Positions 14,759 to 24,222 are shown, counted from the first letter of the stretch. The stretch is 64,000 nt of DNA from Thalassobaculum sp. OXR-137 (GCF_034377285.1 NZ_CP139715.1:5064501-5128500), one strand, 5' to 3'. Notes: generated from the sequence alone by a model not told the origin. Translations and numbers: made by a program.

Positions 14759-16894
14759 ATGGCGGATACCTCGAACCAGTCGGGTGGCGGCAACCAGGGC
14801 GGCGGCGGAGGCGGCGGCTTCTCGATGCCGTCCCTGAGCCTGGAGAGCTTCTCCAAGCGGGGCGACATCCTGCTGGCCGGCGGCGTGATCGCCATCCTGT
14901 CGGTGCTGATCCTGCCGATGCCGACCTGGCTGCTGGATTTCAGCCTGGCGATCAGCCTCGTCTTCTCCGTGCTGATCCTGATGACGGTCATGTTCATCGA
15001 GAAGCCGCTGCAGTTCAGCTCCTTCCCGACGATCCTGCTGATCGCCACCATGCTGCGGCTGTCGCTGAACCTGGCCTCCACTCGCCTCATCCTTGGAGAG
15101 GGGCATACCGGACCCGACGCGGCCGGTCAGGTCATCGAGGCCTTCGGCAATTTCATGATGTCCGGCAACCCGGTGATCGGCGTGATCGTGTTCGCCATCC
15201 TGGTGCTGGTGAACTTCATCGTCATCACCAAGGGCTCCGGGCGTATCGCCGAAGTGTCGGCGCGCTTCAGCCTGGACGCCATGCCCGGCAAGCAGATGGC
15301 GATCGACGCCGACCTGTCGAGCGGCCTGATCAACGAGGACCAGGCCCGCGCCCGGCGCGAGGAGCTGACCTCGGAGAGCAGCTTCTACGGCTCCATGGAC
15401 GGTGCGTCGAAATTCGTGCGCGGCGACGCCATCGCCGGCCTGCTGATCACGTTCATCAACGTGCTCGGCGGCATGATCATCGGCATGGCGCAGAACGACC
15501 TGTCCTTCGCCGACGCGGCCAACACCTACACCGTCCTGACCGTCGGCGACGGGCTGGTCAGCCAGATCCCGGCCCTGATCGTGTCGACCGCCGCCGGTAT
15601 GCTGGTCACCAAGGCCGGCACCGAGGGCTCGGCCGACAAGGCGGTGTTCGGACAGCTCGGCGGCTATCCCAAGGCGCTGTGGATGAGCGCCGGGCTGATG
15701 GTCATCATGTCGACCCTGCCCGGTATTCCGATGTTCCCGTTCCTGCTGATCGCCGCGGCGACGGGCGGGACGGCCTACTACCTGTGGCGCCAGACCCAGG
15801 ACGCCGCCGACAAGGAGCAGGCGGCGGCCGATGTGGAAGCCTCCGCCCCGCCGGCGGAGGAGCCGATCAGCTCCGCCCTGCATATCGACCTGATCCGCCT
15901 CGAGCTCGGCTACGGCCTGCTGCCGCTGATCAACGAGGCGACGGAAGGCCAGCGGCTGACCGACCAGATCAAGGCGCTGCGACGGCAGCTGGCGGTAGAG
16001 AGCGGGTTCATCATGCCGCAGGTCCGCATCCAGGATAACCTGCAGCTCGGCGCCAACGCCTATGTGATCCGGATCAAGGAGATCGAGGTCGGGACCGGCG
16101 AGCTGCGCCCGAACCGGCTGCTGGTCATGGATCCGAGCGGCGGCCAGATCGACCTGCCCGGCACCGCCACGCGGGAGCCGACCTTCGGCCTTCCGGCCAT
16201 GTGGGTGGCGCCGGAGAACCGGGAGGAGGCCCTGTTCAAGGGCTATACCGTGGTCGACCCGTCGACGGTCATCACCACCCACCTGACCGAGACCATCCGC
16301 GACCACATGTCGGAGCTGCTCTCCTACGGCGAGACCCAGAAGCTGCTCGACGAGCTGGCGCCGGAGCACCAGAAGCTGGTGGCCGACATCATTCCGGGGC
16401 AGATCTCGCTCGGCGGCCTACAACGGGTGCTGCAAAGCCTTTTGAACGAGCGCGTGTCGATCCGCGACCTGCCGACGATCCTGGAAGGCGTGGGCGAGGC
16501 CGCCGGCTACAGCCGCAACGTCTCCACCATCACCGAGCACGTGCGCTCGCGCCTGGCCCGGCAGATCAGCGAATCCCAGGCGGGCGAGGACGGGGTGATC
16601 CCGCTGGTCTCCCTGTCGCCCGAGTGGGAGCAGGCCTTCGCGGAATCCATGGTCGGACAGGGCGACGAGCGTCAGCTCTCCATGGCGCCCAGCCGCCTGC
16701 AGCAGTTCATCACCACGATCCGCCACCAGTTCGACAAGTACACCGCGATGGGAGAACAGCCGGCGCTTTTGACATCGCCGGCGATCCGGCCGTATGTCCG
16801 CTCGATCGTCGAGCGGTTCCGACCGCAGACCGTGATAATATCGCAGAACGAAATTCACCCGAAGGCGAAGATCCGGACCCTGGGACAGATCTGA
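14759..16894 (+). CDS. flhA: Flagellar export gate protein FlhA
   Basis: The 711-residue protein is the largest export-gate component. The membrane half (about residues 28-340, eight helices) contains FHIPEP-family motifs such as FPTILLIATMLRLSLNLAST and GSGRIAEVSARFSLDAMPGK. The cytoplasmic half (about 365-711) binds chaperone-substrate complexes. The N-terminal 20 residues are Gly/Ser/Gln-rich. A 128-base gap separates it from flbD; I see no confident promoter there. Confidence 0.97.
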   Translation: MADTSNQSGGGNQGGGGGGGFSMPSLSLESFSKRGDILLAGGVIAILSVLILPMPTWLLDFSLAISLVFSVLILMTVMFIEKPLQFSSFPTILLIATMLRLSLNLASTRLILGEGHTGPDAAGQVIEAFGNFMMSGNPVIGVIVFAILVLVNFIVITKGSGRIAEVSARFSLDAMPGKQMAIDADLSSGLINEDQARARREELTSESSFYGSMDGASKFVRGDAIAGLLITFINVLGGMIIGMAQNDLSFADAANTYTVLTVGDGLVSQIPALIVSTAAGMLVTKAGTEGSADKAVFGQLGGYPKALWMSAGLMVIMSTLPGIPMFPFLLIAAATGGTAYYLWRQTQDAADKEQAAADVEASAPPAEEPISSALHIDLIRLELGYGLLPLINEATEGQRLTDQIKALRRQLAVESGFIMPQVRIQDNLQLGANAYVIRIKEIEVGTGELRPNRLLVMDPSGGQIDLPGTATREPTFGLPAMWVAPENREEALFKGYTVVDPSTVITTHLTETIRDHMSELLSYGETQKLLDELAPEHQKLVADIIPGQISLGGLQRVLQSLLNERVSIRDLPTILEGVGEAAGYSRNVSTITEHVRSRLARQISESQAGEDGVIPLVSLSPEWEQAFAESMVGQGDERQLSMAPSRLQQFITTIRHQFDKYTAMGEQPALLTSPAIRPYVRSIVERFRPQTVIISQNEIHPKAKIRTLGQI

Positions 16895-16974
16895 AATCGC
16901 CCGACTGCGTAGCAAGACCGAGAGCCGCGGCATAAGCGGACGAACCAAGGAATAAGCGGGGCCAAGACTAACGC

Positions 16975-17934
16975 ATGCGTCTGAAAACCTTCACCGCAGC
17001 CTCGATGAACGAGGCCATGCAGCTCGTCAAAACCCATCTAGGACCGGACGCGATCATCGTGTCGACCCAGAAGGGCGAAGGCGGGATCGGCGTGCGCCTG
17101 ACCGCGGCCATCGAGGCGCCGGAGGAGGAGGATGCCTGGGATTACGACGAAGATCAGGTCGATCCGATCGACGAGATCGTCGAGGCGCTGACCCATCACA
17201 ACGTCAATGCCGAGCTGTCGGAGAAGTTGACCCGCATCGCAGGCTCGCTCGACGCCGACGACGCCAAGCTGGCCCTGGCCGGTGCTCTGGACCAGCATTT
17301 CAAGTTCCAGCCCCTGCCCGTCGCCGGGACCCGGCCCATCGTCCTGGTCGGCCTGCCGGGGGCCGGCAAGACGGTGACCACCGCGAAGCTCGCGACCCGC
17401 CAGATCATGCGGAAGAAGCCGGTCAACGTGATCACCACCGACATGGTGCGGGCCGGCGGCTACGACCAGTTGGAGGCCTTCACCCGGCTGCTGAAGATCG
17501 ATCTGCTGACCGCGGGGACCTGCGACGAGTTGAGCGATGCCGTCGCCGCCGCAGCACCGGGTACCCTGACCCTGGTGGATTGTGCCGGCGGAAATCCGTT
17601 CGACCGGGAAGATTTGGAGCATCAGCGCCGTCTAGTTGAGGGGCTGGACGCGGAAATGGTTCTGGTGATGGCCGCGGGTACCGACCCGCTGGACGCCATC
17701 GACCAGGCCCGCGCCTATGCCCGCATCGGAGCTCGACGGCTGATCGCAACCAGACTCGACATCGCCCGGCGCCTGGGCTCGGTCCTCGCGGCGGCCGATG
17801 CCGGACGTCTTGCCTTCGCCGAGGTCGGCATCGGTTCCGGGGTCGCCGACGGGTTGGGACCGCTCAATCCGGTCTCGTTGGCGCGACTCTTGCTTCCCAA
17901 CGAGCACTCGGCTCACGAGGAAGCGGCAGAATGA
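16975..17934 (+). CDS. flhF: SRP-type GTPase FlhF
   Basis: FlhF sets the place and number of flagella. The 319-residue protein is short for the family. It begins MRLKTFTAASMNEAMQLVKT, the FlhF B-domain motif, with an acidic stretch near residues 45-60. The GTPase NG domain has G1 GLPGAGKTVTTAKLA near 125, G2/I-box TTDMVRAGGYDQLEAF near 160, DCAGG in place of DTAG near 202, and TRLD in place of TKLD near 260. The changed G3 and G4 may alter hydrolysis. Its stop codon overlaps the flhG start (ATGA), so the two are translationally coupled. Confidence 0.92.
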   Translation: MRLKTFTAASMNEAMQLVKTHLGPDAIIVSTQKGEGGIGVRLTAAIEAPEEEDAWDYDEDQVDPIDEIVEALTHHNVNAELSEKLTRIAGSLDADDAKLALAGALDQHFKFQPLPVAGTRPIVLVGLPGAGKTVTTAKLATRQIMRKKPVNVITTDMVRAGGYDQLEAFTRLLKIDLLTAGTCDELSDAVAAAAPGTLTLVDCAGGNPFDREDLEHQRRLVEGLDAEMVLVMAAGTDPLDAIDQARAYARIGARRLIATRLDIARRLGSVLAAADAGRLAFAEVGIGSGVADGLGPLNPVSLARLLLPNEHSAHEEAAE

Positions 17935-18755
17935 CTGTTAGGAAAGGACCTGTAATGGTTCCCAGTGACGCCCCCGCCGCAACGGGTGGCAAGCTTCAGA
18001 AGGCGGCGAACCTGATCGCGGTGGCGTCCGGAAAGGGCGGCGTCGGGAAAACCTGGTTCTCGGTCACGCTGTGTCACGCCATGGCGCGCATGGGGCGCAA
18101 GGTCCTGCTGTTCGATGCCGATCTGGGCCTCGCCAACGTCGATATCCAGCTCGGGCTGATGCCGCAGCGCGACCTGGGCGGCGTGCTGTCCGGCCGCCTC
18201 ACCCTGGCGCAATCCAAGGTGCGCTACGACGACGGCAAGTTCGACATCATCGCCGGCCGCTCCGGCTCCGGAAATCTGGCCCAGCTTCCCTCCGCTAAGC
18301 TCGCGAGCCTCGGCACCGAGCTGGTGCAGCTGTGCACCGGCTACGACACCGTCGTGATGGATCTCGGCGCCGGCCTCGACCGCACGGTCCGGATGCTGGC
18401 CGCCCGGGCCGGCACCTGTCTGGTCGTCACCACGCCGGAGCCGACCTCTCTGACCGACGCCTATGCCTTCGTGAAGGTCGCCATCGGCGCCGACAGCACC
18501 GCCGATGTACGGCTCGTCGTGAACACCGCAGAGACCCGCGGCGAGGGCCTGAAGACCTACGAGACCCTGCGCAAGGCCTGTCAGAACTTCCTGCACGTGA
18601 CGCCGCCCCTGGCCGGGGTGATCCGCCGTGACCGCAAGGTGTCCGATGCGATCCGCGCCCAGACGCCGCTGCTCACCCGCGCCCCGACCTCCGATGCCGG
18701 GAGCGACGTGGAGCGCATCGCCGACGGCCTGATCCACGGCAACGACAACGATTGA
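17931..18755 (+). CDS. flhG: MinD/ParA-type ATPase FlhG (FleN/YlxH)
   Basis: The protein has 274 residues from the overlapping ATG at 17931, or 266 from an ATG at 17955 behind AGGAAAGGA. The deviant Walker A KGGVGKTW near residue 35, FDADLGLANVDIQLG near 63 and VVMDLGAGLDRT near 140 define the family. FlhG limits flagellar number by opposing FlhF and contacting C-ring parts. It overlaps flhF by four bases. Confidence 0.93.
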   Translation: MTVRKGPVMVPSDAPAATGGKLQKAANLIAVASGKGGVGKTWFSVTLCHAMARMGRKVLLFDADLGLANVDIQLGLMPQRDLGGVLSGRLTLAQSKVRYDDGKFDIIAGRSGSGNLAQLPSAKLASLGTELVQLCTGYDTVVMDLGAGLDRTVRMLAARAGTCLVVTTPEPTSLTDAYAFVKVAIGADSTADVRLVVNTAETRGEGLKTYETLRKACQNFLHVTPPLAGVIRRDRKVSDAIRAQTPLLTRAPTSDAGSDVERIADGLIHGNDND

Positions 18756-18779
18756 TCCCGCAGCCATGAGCCCGGTGTC

Positions 18780-20720
18780 ATGACCGACGGGGCATCCGCG
18801 CCCCCTCCCCTCCCGCCGGGCTCCGGCTCGACACCGGCGCCGACAAGTACGCCCGCCCAAAGCTCGTCCACACAAGGCCCGTCCACCCAGACTCCCTCTT
18901 CCCAGGGACAACCGGCCGCCGGCCAGTCGCCAAACAGCCAGGCCGCCCCAGCCCAGGGCCAGACGACCGCCCAGCAGCCGGCGAGCAGCAGCGCCCAGTC
19001 CCAGCAACCCCTTCCGCCGGATCTCGCCCGCGCTCAGCCCGGCACGGTGATCGAGGCCGAGGCGGTTGCCCGCAACGCCGACGGAAGCGTCACCCTGCGC
19101 ACCGCCCAGGGCGACATCCGCGCCGACCTTGCGCGATCGCAGGTGGCGGAGCTGCTGAAGACCGGAACCCGCGTGACCGTTGAGCTTCGCAACCCCGGCG
19201 CGGCGCCGCCGCAACTGGTGGTCACCATCCGGCCGGGCGGCGTCACCCAGCCCGCCGTGAGCACCGGCGCCAGCACGCCTGCGCCGACGGTACCCCTGGC
19301 GATCGGCCGCATCCTCCAGGCGGTGACCGTGCCTGGCCCCTCGACCGCCCCCGTCATCCCAGGCGGGGCGCCTGCCGCTGGCGCGGTTCCCGTCGGATCG
19401 CCGATTCCGGCGCCGCCGCCTGCCGCTCCCGCTGCCCAGGGGGCTACGCCGCTCCCCGGACAGAGCGCGCCGCCGGCGCCCGGACAGCCGTCCCCGCAGA
19501 TCCCCGGCCAGGCCGCCACGCCCCGAGGGGCTCCCCTGCCGGCCGGCCAGCCGGCTCTGCCGACAGCGCCGGCGCCGAACGCGCTCGCGGTCCAGTCCGC
19601 CTATCGCAACGCCCTCGGCCTGACCGGCCGGGCCGATCAGGCGCCGCCCGTCCCCACGACGCAGACCGCCCCCGCCGGTGCGCCGGCGGGAGCCGCCTCG
19701 GGTGGGGGACTGGCAGCGGCCTCCGCTCCCGGCGCCGCCGGCGGGTCTCAGCTCCCGGTCGGGGCCGTGGTGACGGTGCGGGTTCTCGCCACCGGCGAGG
19801 AGGCCGCCCGGTTTCTCGGCGCCCGCTCCGATACGCCCACTGCCAAGGGCGGCGGCCCGTCGACCGTGCTGAGCGGCACGGTGTCGGGCGTGACCCAATC
19901 CGGCCGGCCGGTGGTCGCCACCCCGTTCGGCCATCTGGCGATCAACGCCACCAGCGACCTCAGGATCGGCGACCGGGTCGCGCTGGACGTCCTTGCGAGC
20001 CGGGTCGGCGAGATGCCCACCGCCGAACGCCCGGCACCGCTCTCGGTTCTCGCCCGCGAATGGCCCGCCCTGGAAGGCGCCATGCGGGTGCTGCAGGAGG
20101 CGCTCGGCCCGCAGGCCGCGGCGCAAATCACCCAGGCCATGGTCCGCCCCTCACCGCAGATGTCCGCCGCCATGCTGTTCTTCATGAACGCGCTGAAGGT
20201 CGGCGACATGCGGTCCTGGTTCGGCAACGACGCGGCCCGTGCTCTGGAGAGCGCCGGTCGCGGCGGGCTGCTCTCGACCCTGGCGGAGGATTTCCAGACG
20301 CTGCAGCGGGCGATCGAGCCCGGCGACAACGGCTGGCGCGCCTTTCTCATCCCGGTTCTGGGCGAGGAGAAGCGGCCGATCCGTGTGCTGACTCGCGGCC
20401 GTGGCCAGGGCAAGCGGGACAAGGACGGCAATCCGGCGGATGACGGCACCGCCTTCCTGGTAGATCTGGAACTCTCGCAACTCGGTCCGTTCCGCCTGGA
20501 CGGGCTGGTGCGCAACGACCTGGTCGACCTGTGGATCCGCACGACGAAACCGTTGCCCGGCCTGGTACGCCATGACATCAAGGCGCTGTTCGACGGAACC
20601 CTGGACCGCACCGGCATCCAGGGCCGCCTCGCCTTCAAGGCGACCCCCGTCCTGCCGCCACTGCCTGTCGCCGAGCTCCAGGCCGGTGCCGCGGGCGATA
20701 CGGAGTCGCTGTTCGCCTGA
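18780..20720 (+). CDS. Pro/Ala/Gln-rich protein with a C-terminal FliK-like domain
   Basis: The 646-residue protein has a disordered N-terminal half. Residues 1-80 are Pro/Ser/Thr/Gln-rich and 150-320 are Ala/Pro-rich, around a small module at 80-145 (VTLRTAQGDIRADLARSQV). The folded C-terminal part (about 370-640) ends with VDLELSQLGPFRLDGLVR and DIKALFDGTLDRTGIQGRL. That hydrophobic pattern resembles the hook-length domain of FliK, although overall identity is low. It lies 24 bases after flhG and is probably co-transcribed with the flagellar genes. A second FliK-type export-switch or molecular-ruler protein is my inference; it could also be an unrelated flagellar accessory protein. Confidence 0.6.
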   Translation: MTDGASAPPPLPPGSGSTPAPTSTPAQSSSTQGPSTQTPSSQGQPAAGQSPNSQAAPAQGQTTAQQPASSSAQSQQPLPPDLARAQPGTVIEAEAVARNADGSVTLRTAQGDIRADLARSQVAELLKTGTRVTVELRNPGAAPPQLVVTIRPGGVTQPAVSTGASTPAPTVPLAIGRILQAVTVPGPSTAPVIPGGAPAAGAVPVGSPIPAPPPAAPAAQGATPLPGQSAPPAPGQPSPQIPGQAATPRGAPLPAGQPALPTAPAPNALAVQSAYRNALGLTGRADQAPPVPTTQTAPAGAPAGAASGGGLAAASAPGAAGGSQLPVGAVVTVRVLATGEEAARFLGARSDTPTAKGGGPSTVLSGTVSGVTQSGRPVVATPFGHLAINATSDLRIGDRVALDVLASRVGEMPTAERPAPLSVLAREWPALEGAMRVLQEALGPQAAAQITQAMVRPSPQMSAAMLFFMNALKVGDMRSWFGNDAARALESAGRGGLLSTLAEDFQTLQRAIEPGDNGWRAFLIPVLGEEKRPIRVLTRGRGQGKRDKDGNPADDGTAFLVDLELSQLGPFRLDGLVRNDLVDLWIRTTKPLPGLVRHDIKALFDGTLDRTGIQGRLAFKATPVLPPLPVAELQAGAAGDTESLFA

Positions 20721-20744
20721 CCGACCCATGACGAAGGAGCCTCC

Positions 20745-21461
20745 ATGGGCCTGCCCACCGCCATTCTGTTCGATCTGGACGACACCCTGATCTCCGCCCA
20801 TCTGCACCCGCGCAAGGCCTGGACCAAGGCGCTGCAGACGGTGGGCGGACTGCCGGGAGATCCGACGGCGGAAGAGGCCGCGGTGGCGATCCACACATCG
20901 GCCAAATGGTACTGGTCGGATGCCGAGCGTCACCGGATCGGGCGGCTGGACATCCTGACCGCCCGCAAGACGATCCTGACCCGAGCGTTCACGGAAATCG
21001 GCTGGGCCCAGGACGACGACTTCATCGACCGGCTCGGCCGGCATTTCACCGAGCAGCGCACCAACGACACCAAGCTGTTTCCGGACGCGGTCGAGACCCT
21101 GGACGGCCTGGCCCAGCGCGGGGTGCGCCTGGGATTGATCACCAACGGCAATGCCATCGAACAGCGCGCCAAGGTCGACCGCTTCGAACTGGCCCGGCAC
21201 TTCCACCATATTCAGATCGAGGGGGAGGTCGGCTTCGGCAAGCCCGAGGAACAGGCCTATGCCCATGCGCTGGACAAGCTGGGCACCTCGGTGGAGGAGA
21301 CCTGGATCATCGGCGACAACCTGGACTGGGAGGTCGTCGTCCCCCAGCGCCTCGGCTTCTACGCGATCTGGCGGGATCCCATCGGCAAGGGCCTGCCCGA
21401 GGGCAGCGAGGCGAAGCCGGACCGCATCGTCACGCGTCTGGCCGAGCTGCTGGACCCCTGA
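20745..21461 (+). CDS. HAD-superfamily hydrolase
   Basis: The 238-residue protein has the HAD motifs: nucleophile FDLDDTL at residues 9-15, the Thr/Ser motif ITNGN near 130, and the acidic motif IIGDNLDWEV near 187. Helical residues 20-90 form a C1-type cap. The layout fits haloacid-dehalogenase/YjjG-like nucleotide or sugar phosphatases; the substrate cannot be told. It follows the FliK-like gene by 24 bases and may be the last gene of the flagellar transcript. The ribosome site is GAAGGAG. Confidence 0.85.
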   Translation: MGLPTAILFDLDDTLISAHLHPRKAWTKALQTVGGLPGDPTAEEAAVAIHTSAKWYWSDAERHRIGRLDILTARKTILTRAFTEIGWAQDDDFIDRLGRHFTEQRTNDTKLFPDAVETLDGLAQRGVRLGLITNGNAIEQRAKVDRFELARHFHHIQIEGEVGFGKPEEQAYAHALDKLGTSVEETWIIGDNLDWEVVVPQRLGFYAIWRDPIGKGLPEGSEAKPDRIVTRLAELLDP

Positions 21462-21481
21462 GCCCGGAGCCGAAAACGCAA

Positions 21482-21505
21482 ACGGGGGCGCCGAAGCGCC
21501 CCCGT
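21482..21505 (-). terminator. Terminator between the converging HAD hydrolase and peroxiredoxin genes
   Basis: ACGGGGGCGC and GCGCCCCCGT form a 10-bp stem with a four-base loop. On the minus strand it is followed by TTGCGTTTT, so it best serves the peroxiredoxin gene. The plus side lacks a T-tract. Confidence 0.65.
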
Positions 21506-21533
21506 CGATCTTGAGCCGGTCGATCCGCGCCGA

Positions 21534-22073
21534 TCAGGCGGCGGCGGCCTTTTCCTGAACCGCCTTCAGGATGGTCTGCGGCGAGCTCTCGCCATACGGA
21601 TCGGTGTCGCACAGGTCGGAGTGACCCGGCTCCTCGAACCACATCTCGACGACGCCGTCGTTGACCACCGCGCCGTAGCGCCAGGAGCGCATGCCGAAGC
21701 CCAGATTGTCCTTGGCGACCAGCATGCCCATCTTGCGGGTGAACTCGCCGGAGCCGTCGGGGATCAGGCCGACCTTCTCGACGCCCTGGGACTTGCCCCA
21801 GGCGTTCATGACGAAGGCGTCGTTGACCGACAGGCAGTAGATCGCGTCGATGCCGGCGGCCTTGAAGTCGTCGTACAGCTTCTCGAAATCCGGAAGCTGG
21901 TAGGTCGAGCAGGTCGGGGTGAAGGCGCCCGGCAGCGAGAACAGGACGACGCGCTTGCCCTTGAAGTAGTCGTCGCTCGTCACGTCCTGCCAGCGATACG
22001 GATTCGGGCCCTCGATGGACTCGTCACGCACGCGGGTCCGGAACGTCACGGACGGAACCTTACGGCCGATCAT
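21534..22073 (-). CDS. Peroxiredoxin of the Prx5/hybrid type
   Basis: The 179-residue thiol peroxidase has the Prx5 peroxidatic motif SLPGAFTPTCS (Cys near residue 57) and IYCLSVNDAFVMNAWGKSQG near 85-105. It reduces hydrogen peroxide and organic hydroperoxides, with glutathione/glutaredoxin or thioredoxin as donor. A second Cys occurs near residue 153 (HSDLCDTDPYG). I chose the ATG at 22073 (MIGRKVPSV) because GGAGG stands just before it; the longer frame to 22118 would swallow that site. A monocistronic gene with its own AT-rich upstream region (22119-22227) is likely. Confidence 0.9.
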   Translation of the reverse strand: MIGRKVPSVTFRTRVRDESIEGPNPYRWQDVTSDDYFKGKRVVLFSLPGAFTPTCSTYQLPDFEKLYDDFKAAGIDAIYCLSVNDAFVMNAWGKSQGVEKVGLIPDGSGEFTRKMGMLVAKDNLGFGMRSWRYGAVVNDGVVEMWFEEPGHSDLCDTDPYGESSPQTILKAVQEKAAAA

Positions 22074-22227
22074 ATATCCCTCCATTGGATCGTCAGCTGG
22101 GCAGGTAATGCGGCCCATTACCAGATTGGAACGTGTCTAACGTGGATGATTACCTCAGTCGAGAGCGGAAATGTCGCACTGCAAAAAATTGAACACCCAC
22201 CTGTAAAATAACGTCAAGCCAGTGATT

Positions 22228-22914
22228 TCATCGAACTAGGAAGCGCGCGCTGTCGGCTGCCGCCACGTCGATGTGGCGCTGCAGCACGGTGGTGGCCGTC
22301 TCGATGTCCTGCACCGCGGCGGCGGCGACCATGGCGCGGTGGTCGGCCTGGGACATCCGGTCCCGCCCCATCATCGCCAGGTGAAACCGAAGGTAGCGGT
22401 CATGTTCCGTCAGCAGCCGCTCGATCAGCCGCAGGAGCTTGGGACTTCCCGCTCGGGCATAGAGCGAGAGATGGAAACGCCGGTTCAGTTCGCCCAGACG
22501 GCCGTGGTCCGGTTCGCGGTCCATATCGGCGATCAGATCCTCGGCGCGGTCGAGATCCTCGCGGGTCAGATGCGGAATCGATTGCGCGAAAGCCACCGGC
22601 TCCAACGCCCGGCGGATGAGATAGGTGTCCGCCTGGTCCTGGGCCGAAATCTCGGACACCACCGCCCCCTTGTGCGGCGTGAACTCCAGCAGCGCCTGCG
22701 CCTCGAGCTGACGCAGCGCTTCGCGTACGGGCATCCGGCTGACATCGAACGCGGCGGCCAGCGCTTCCTGGCGCAGCGGCGTCCCCGGCGGAATCCGGCC
22801 GTCCAGGATCGCCTCGCGCAGCACCCGCTGAACGAATTCGGAGGCGGTGCGCGGCCGGTCGGCCTCCCGGGACGCCAGAGTGGTGAAGTCGAACCCGTCG
22901 TCGGAATTCATCAA
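22228..22914 (-). CDS. GntR-family regulator (FCD/FadR subfamily)
   Basis: The 228-residue protein has a winged helix at about residues 22-88 (LREAILDGRIPPGTPLRQE, then MPVREALRQLEAQALLEF). A helical FCD effector domain at about 95-220 contains LNRRFHLSLYARAGSPKLL, whose His and Asp residues usually bind a metal and a carboxylate ligand. It is divergent from a BenE-type transporter, and a perfect palindrome lies between them. It probably represses that transporter and itself in the absence of an organic-acid ligand. The ligand is unknown. Confidence 0.9.
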   Translation of the reverse strand: MMNSDDGFDFTTLASREADRPRTASEFVQRVLREAILDGRIPPGTPLRQEALAAAFDVSRMPVREALRQLEAQALLEFTPHKGAVVSEISAQDQADTYLIRRALEPVAFAQSIPHLTREDLDRAEDLIADMDREPDHGRLGELNRRFHLSLYARAGSPKLLRLIERLLTEHDRYLRFHLAMMGRDRMSQADHRAMVAAAAVQDIETATTVLQRHIDVAAADSARFLVR

Positions 22915-22930
22915 GACTTATCCACTTGTT

Positions 22931-22944
22931 GATTGGATCCAATC
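22931..22944. promoter_or_regulatory. 14-bp perfect palindrome, probable GntR operator
   Basis: GATTGGATCCAATC is perfectly symmetric. It stands 16 bases before the GntR start codon and 63 bases before the transporter start. FCD-type GntR proteins commonly bind short palindromes of this kind, which supports auto- and cross-regulation. Confidence 0.7.
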
Positions 22945-23007
22945 TTAAGCCTACCCTCTCCCGGATCGAAGTCAAATCCCGTGCCCTACCTGTTCCGGGG
23001 ATGCCGC

Positions 23008-24195
23008 ATGTCAGACGCCCGCACCGATCCGCCCCACGCCTCCGCCGCCGTGCCGATCTCGGCCGGTCTGCTCACCGCCATCGTCGGCTTCGCCAGTTCC
23101 TTCGCGGTCGTGCTGGCCGGGTTGCAGGCCGTGGGCGCCACACCGGATCAGGCGGCGTCCGGACTGATCGCGCTGTCGGCCGGCCAGGGTCTGCTCATGA
23201 TCGTGCTGGCCTGGCGCAGCAGACTGCCGCTCAGCTTCGCCTGGTCGACGCCCGGTGCCGCCCTGTTGGTATCCACGGGCATGCCACAGGGCGGCTTTTC
23301 GGAAGCGGTCGGCGCCTTCCTGGTGGCAGCGGCGCTGATCGTGATCGCCGGGTTGTGGCGCCGGTTCGGGCGCGCCGTGGAGGCGATCCCGGCCAGTCTC
23401 GCCAGCGCCATGCTGGCCGGTGTGCTGCTGAACCTGTGCCTGGCGCCGATCGAAGCGATACGGGAATTTCCCTGGCAGACGGCGGCGATCATCGTCGTGT
23501 GGGCAGTCACCCTGCGGTTCGCCAGGCTCTATGCCGTGTTGGCGGCGGTGGTCGTTGCGGCCATCGTGATCCCGCTTTCCACCCCGTTGCCGGAGGGGGT
23601 CTTCGATACTGCCTGGCCCGTGCCGGAGCTGGTGCTGCCTGCCTTCAGCCTGGACTCGATCATCGGCATTTCCCTGCCCCTGTTCCTGGTCACCATGGCC
23701 TCGCAGAACATTCCCGGCCTCGCCGTGCTGAACGCCAACGGATACCGGCCCGCCGCCTCGCCGCTGTTCGTCACGACCGGTGCGGCCAGCATGGTCACCG
23801 CCTTCTTCGGCGGGCACATGCTGAATCTCGCAGCCATCACCGCGGCCCTGTGCGCGGGTCCAGATGCGCATCCCGATCCCAGGAAGCGGTACATCGCCTC
23901 GCTGACGGCCGGCGGCTCCTACATCGTCATTGCCCTGCTGGCCGGCATCGCCGCGGCCTTCGCCACGGCATCGCCGCCGCTGCTGATCCAGACCGTGGCC
24001 GGCCTCGCCCTGCTGGCCAGTCTCGCCGGCGCGGCCGCGTCCGCCCTGTCGAAGCCGGACGAGCATGTGCCTGCCATCGTCACCTTCGTGACCACAGCCT
24101 CGGGCCTGTCGATCCTGGGCATCGGTGCGGCGTTCTGGGGGCTGCTCGCCGGCGGCGCGATGCTGGCGCTGCTCAAGCTGGGCCGCACCGGCTGA
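23008..24195 (+). CDS. BenE-family (benzoate:H+ symporter-like) membrane transporter
   Basis: The 395-residue protein has about 11-12 hydrophobic segments. Family motifs include FAWSTPGAALLVSTG near residue 95, SLPLFLVTMASQNIPGLAVL near 230 and TGAASMVTAFFGGHMLNLA near 260. BenE proteins take up benzoate or related aromatic acids with protons, but many paralogs have unknown substrates and no benzoate genes adjoin. The ATG at 23008 fits the usual BenE start; the longer frame from 22933 would run through the operator. Confidence 0.85.
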   Translation: MSDARTDPPHASAAVPISAGLLTAIVGFASSFAVVLAGLQAVGATPDQAASGLIALSAGQGLLMIVLAWRSRLPLSFAWSTPGAALLVSTGMPQGGFSEAVGAFLVAAALIVIAGLWRRFGRAVEAIPASLASAMLAGVLLNLCLAPIEAIREFPWQTAAIIVVWAVTLRFARLYAVLAAVVVAAIVIPLSTPLPEGVFDTAWPVPELVLPAFSLDSIIGISLPLFLVTMASQNIPGLAVLNANGYRPAASPLFVTTGAASMVTAFFGGHMLNLAAITAALCAGPDAHPDPRKRYIASLTAGGSYIVIALLAGIAAAFATASPPLLIQTVAGLALLASLAGAAASALSKPDEHVPAIVTFVTTASGLSILGIGAAFWGLLAGGAMLALLKLGRTG

Positions 24196-24222
24196 AGCAG
24201 CACGCCGAGCGCAAGCGGCGGG

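Noticed and set aside
17913-20126. A 737-codon open frame on the minus strand opposite flhG and the FliK-like gene
   Set aside because: It is the reverse-strand shadow of well-supported genes in GC-rich DNA, with low-complexity Gly/Arg composition and no ribosome site. The same holds for long opposite-strand frames at 14627-16369, 28331-30976, 41885-44683 and 49044-51128.
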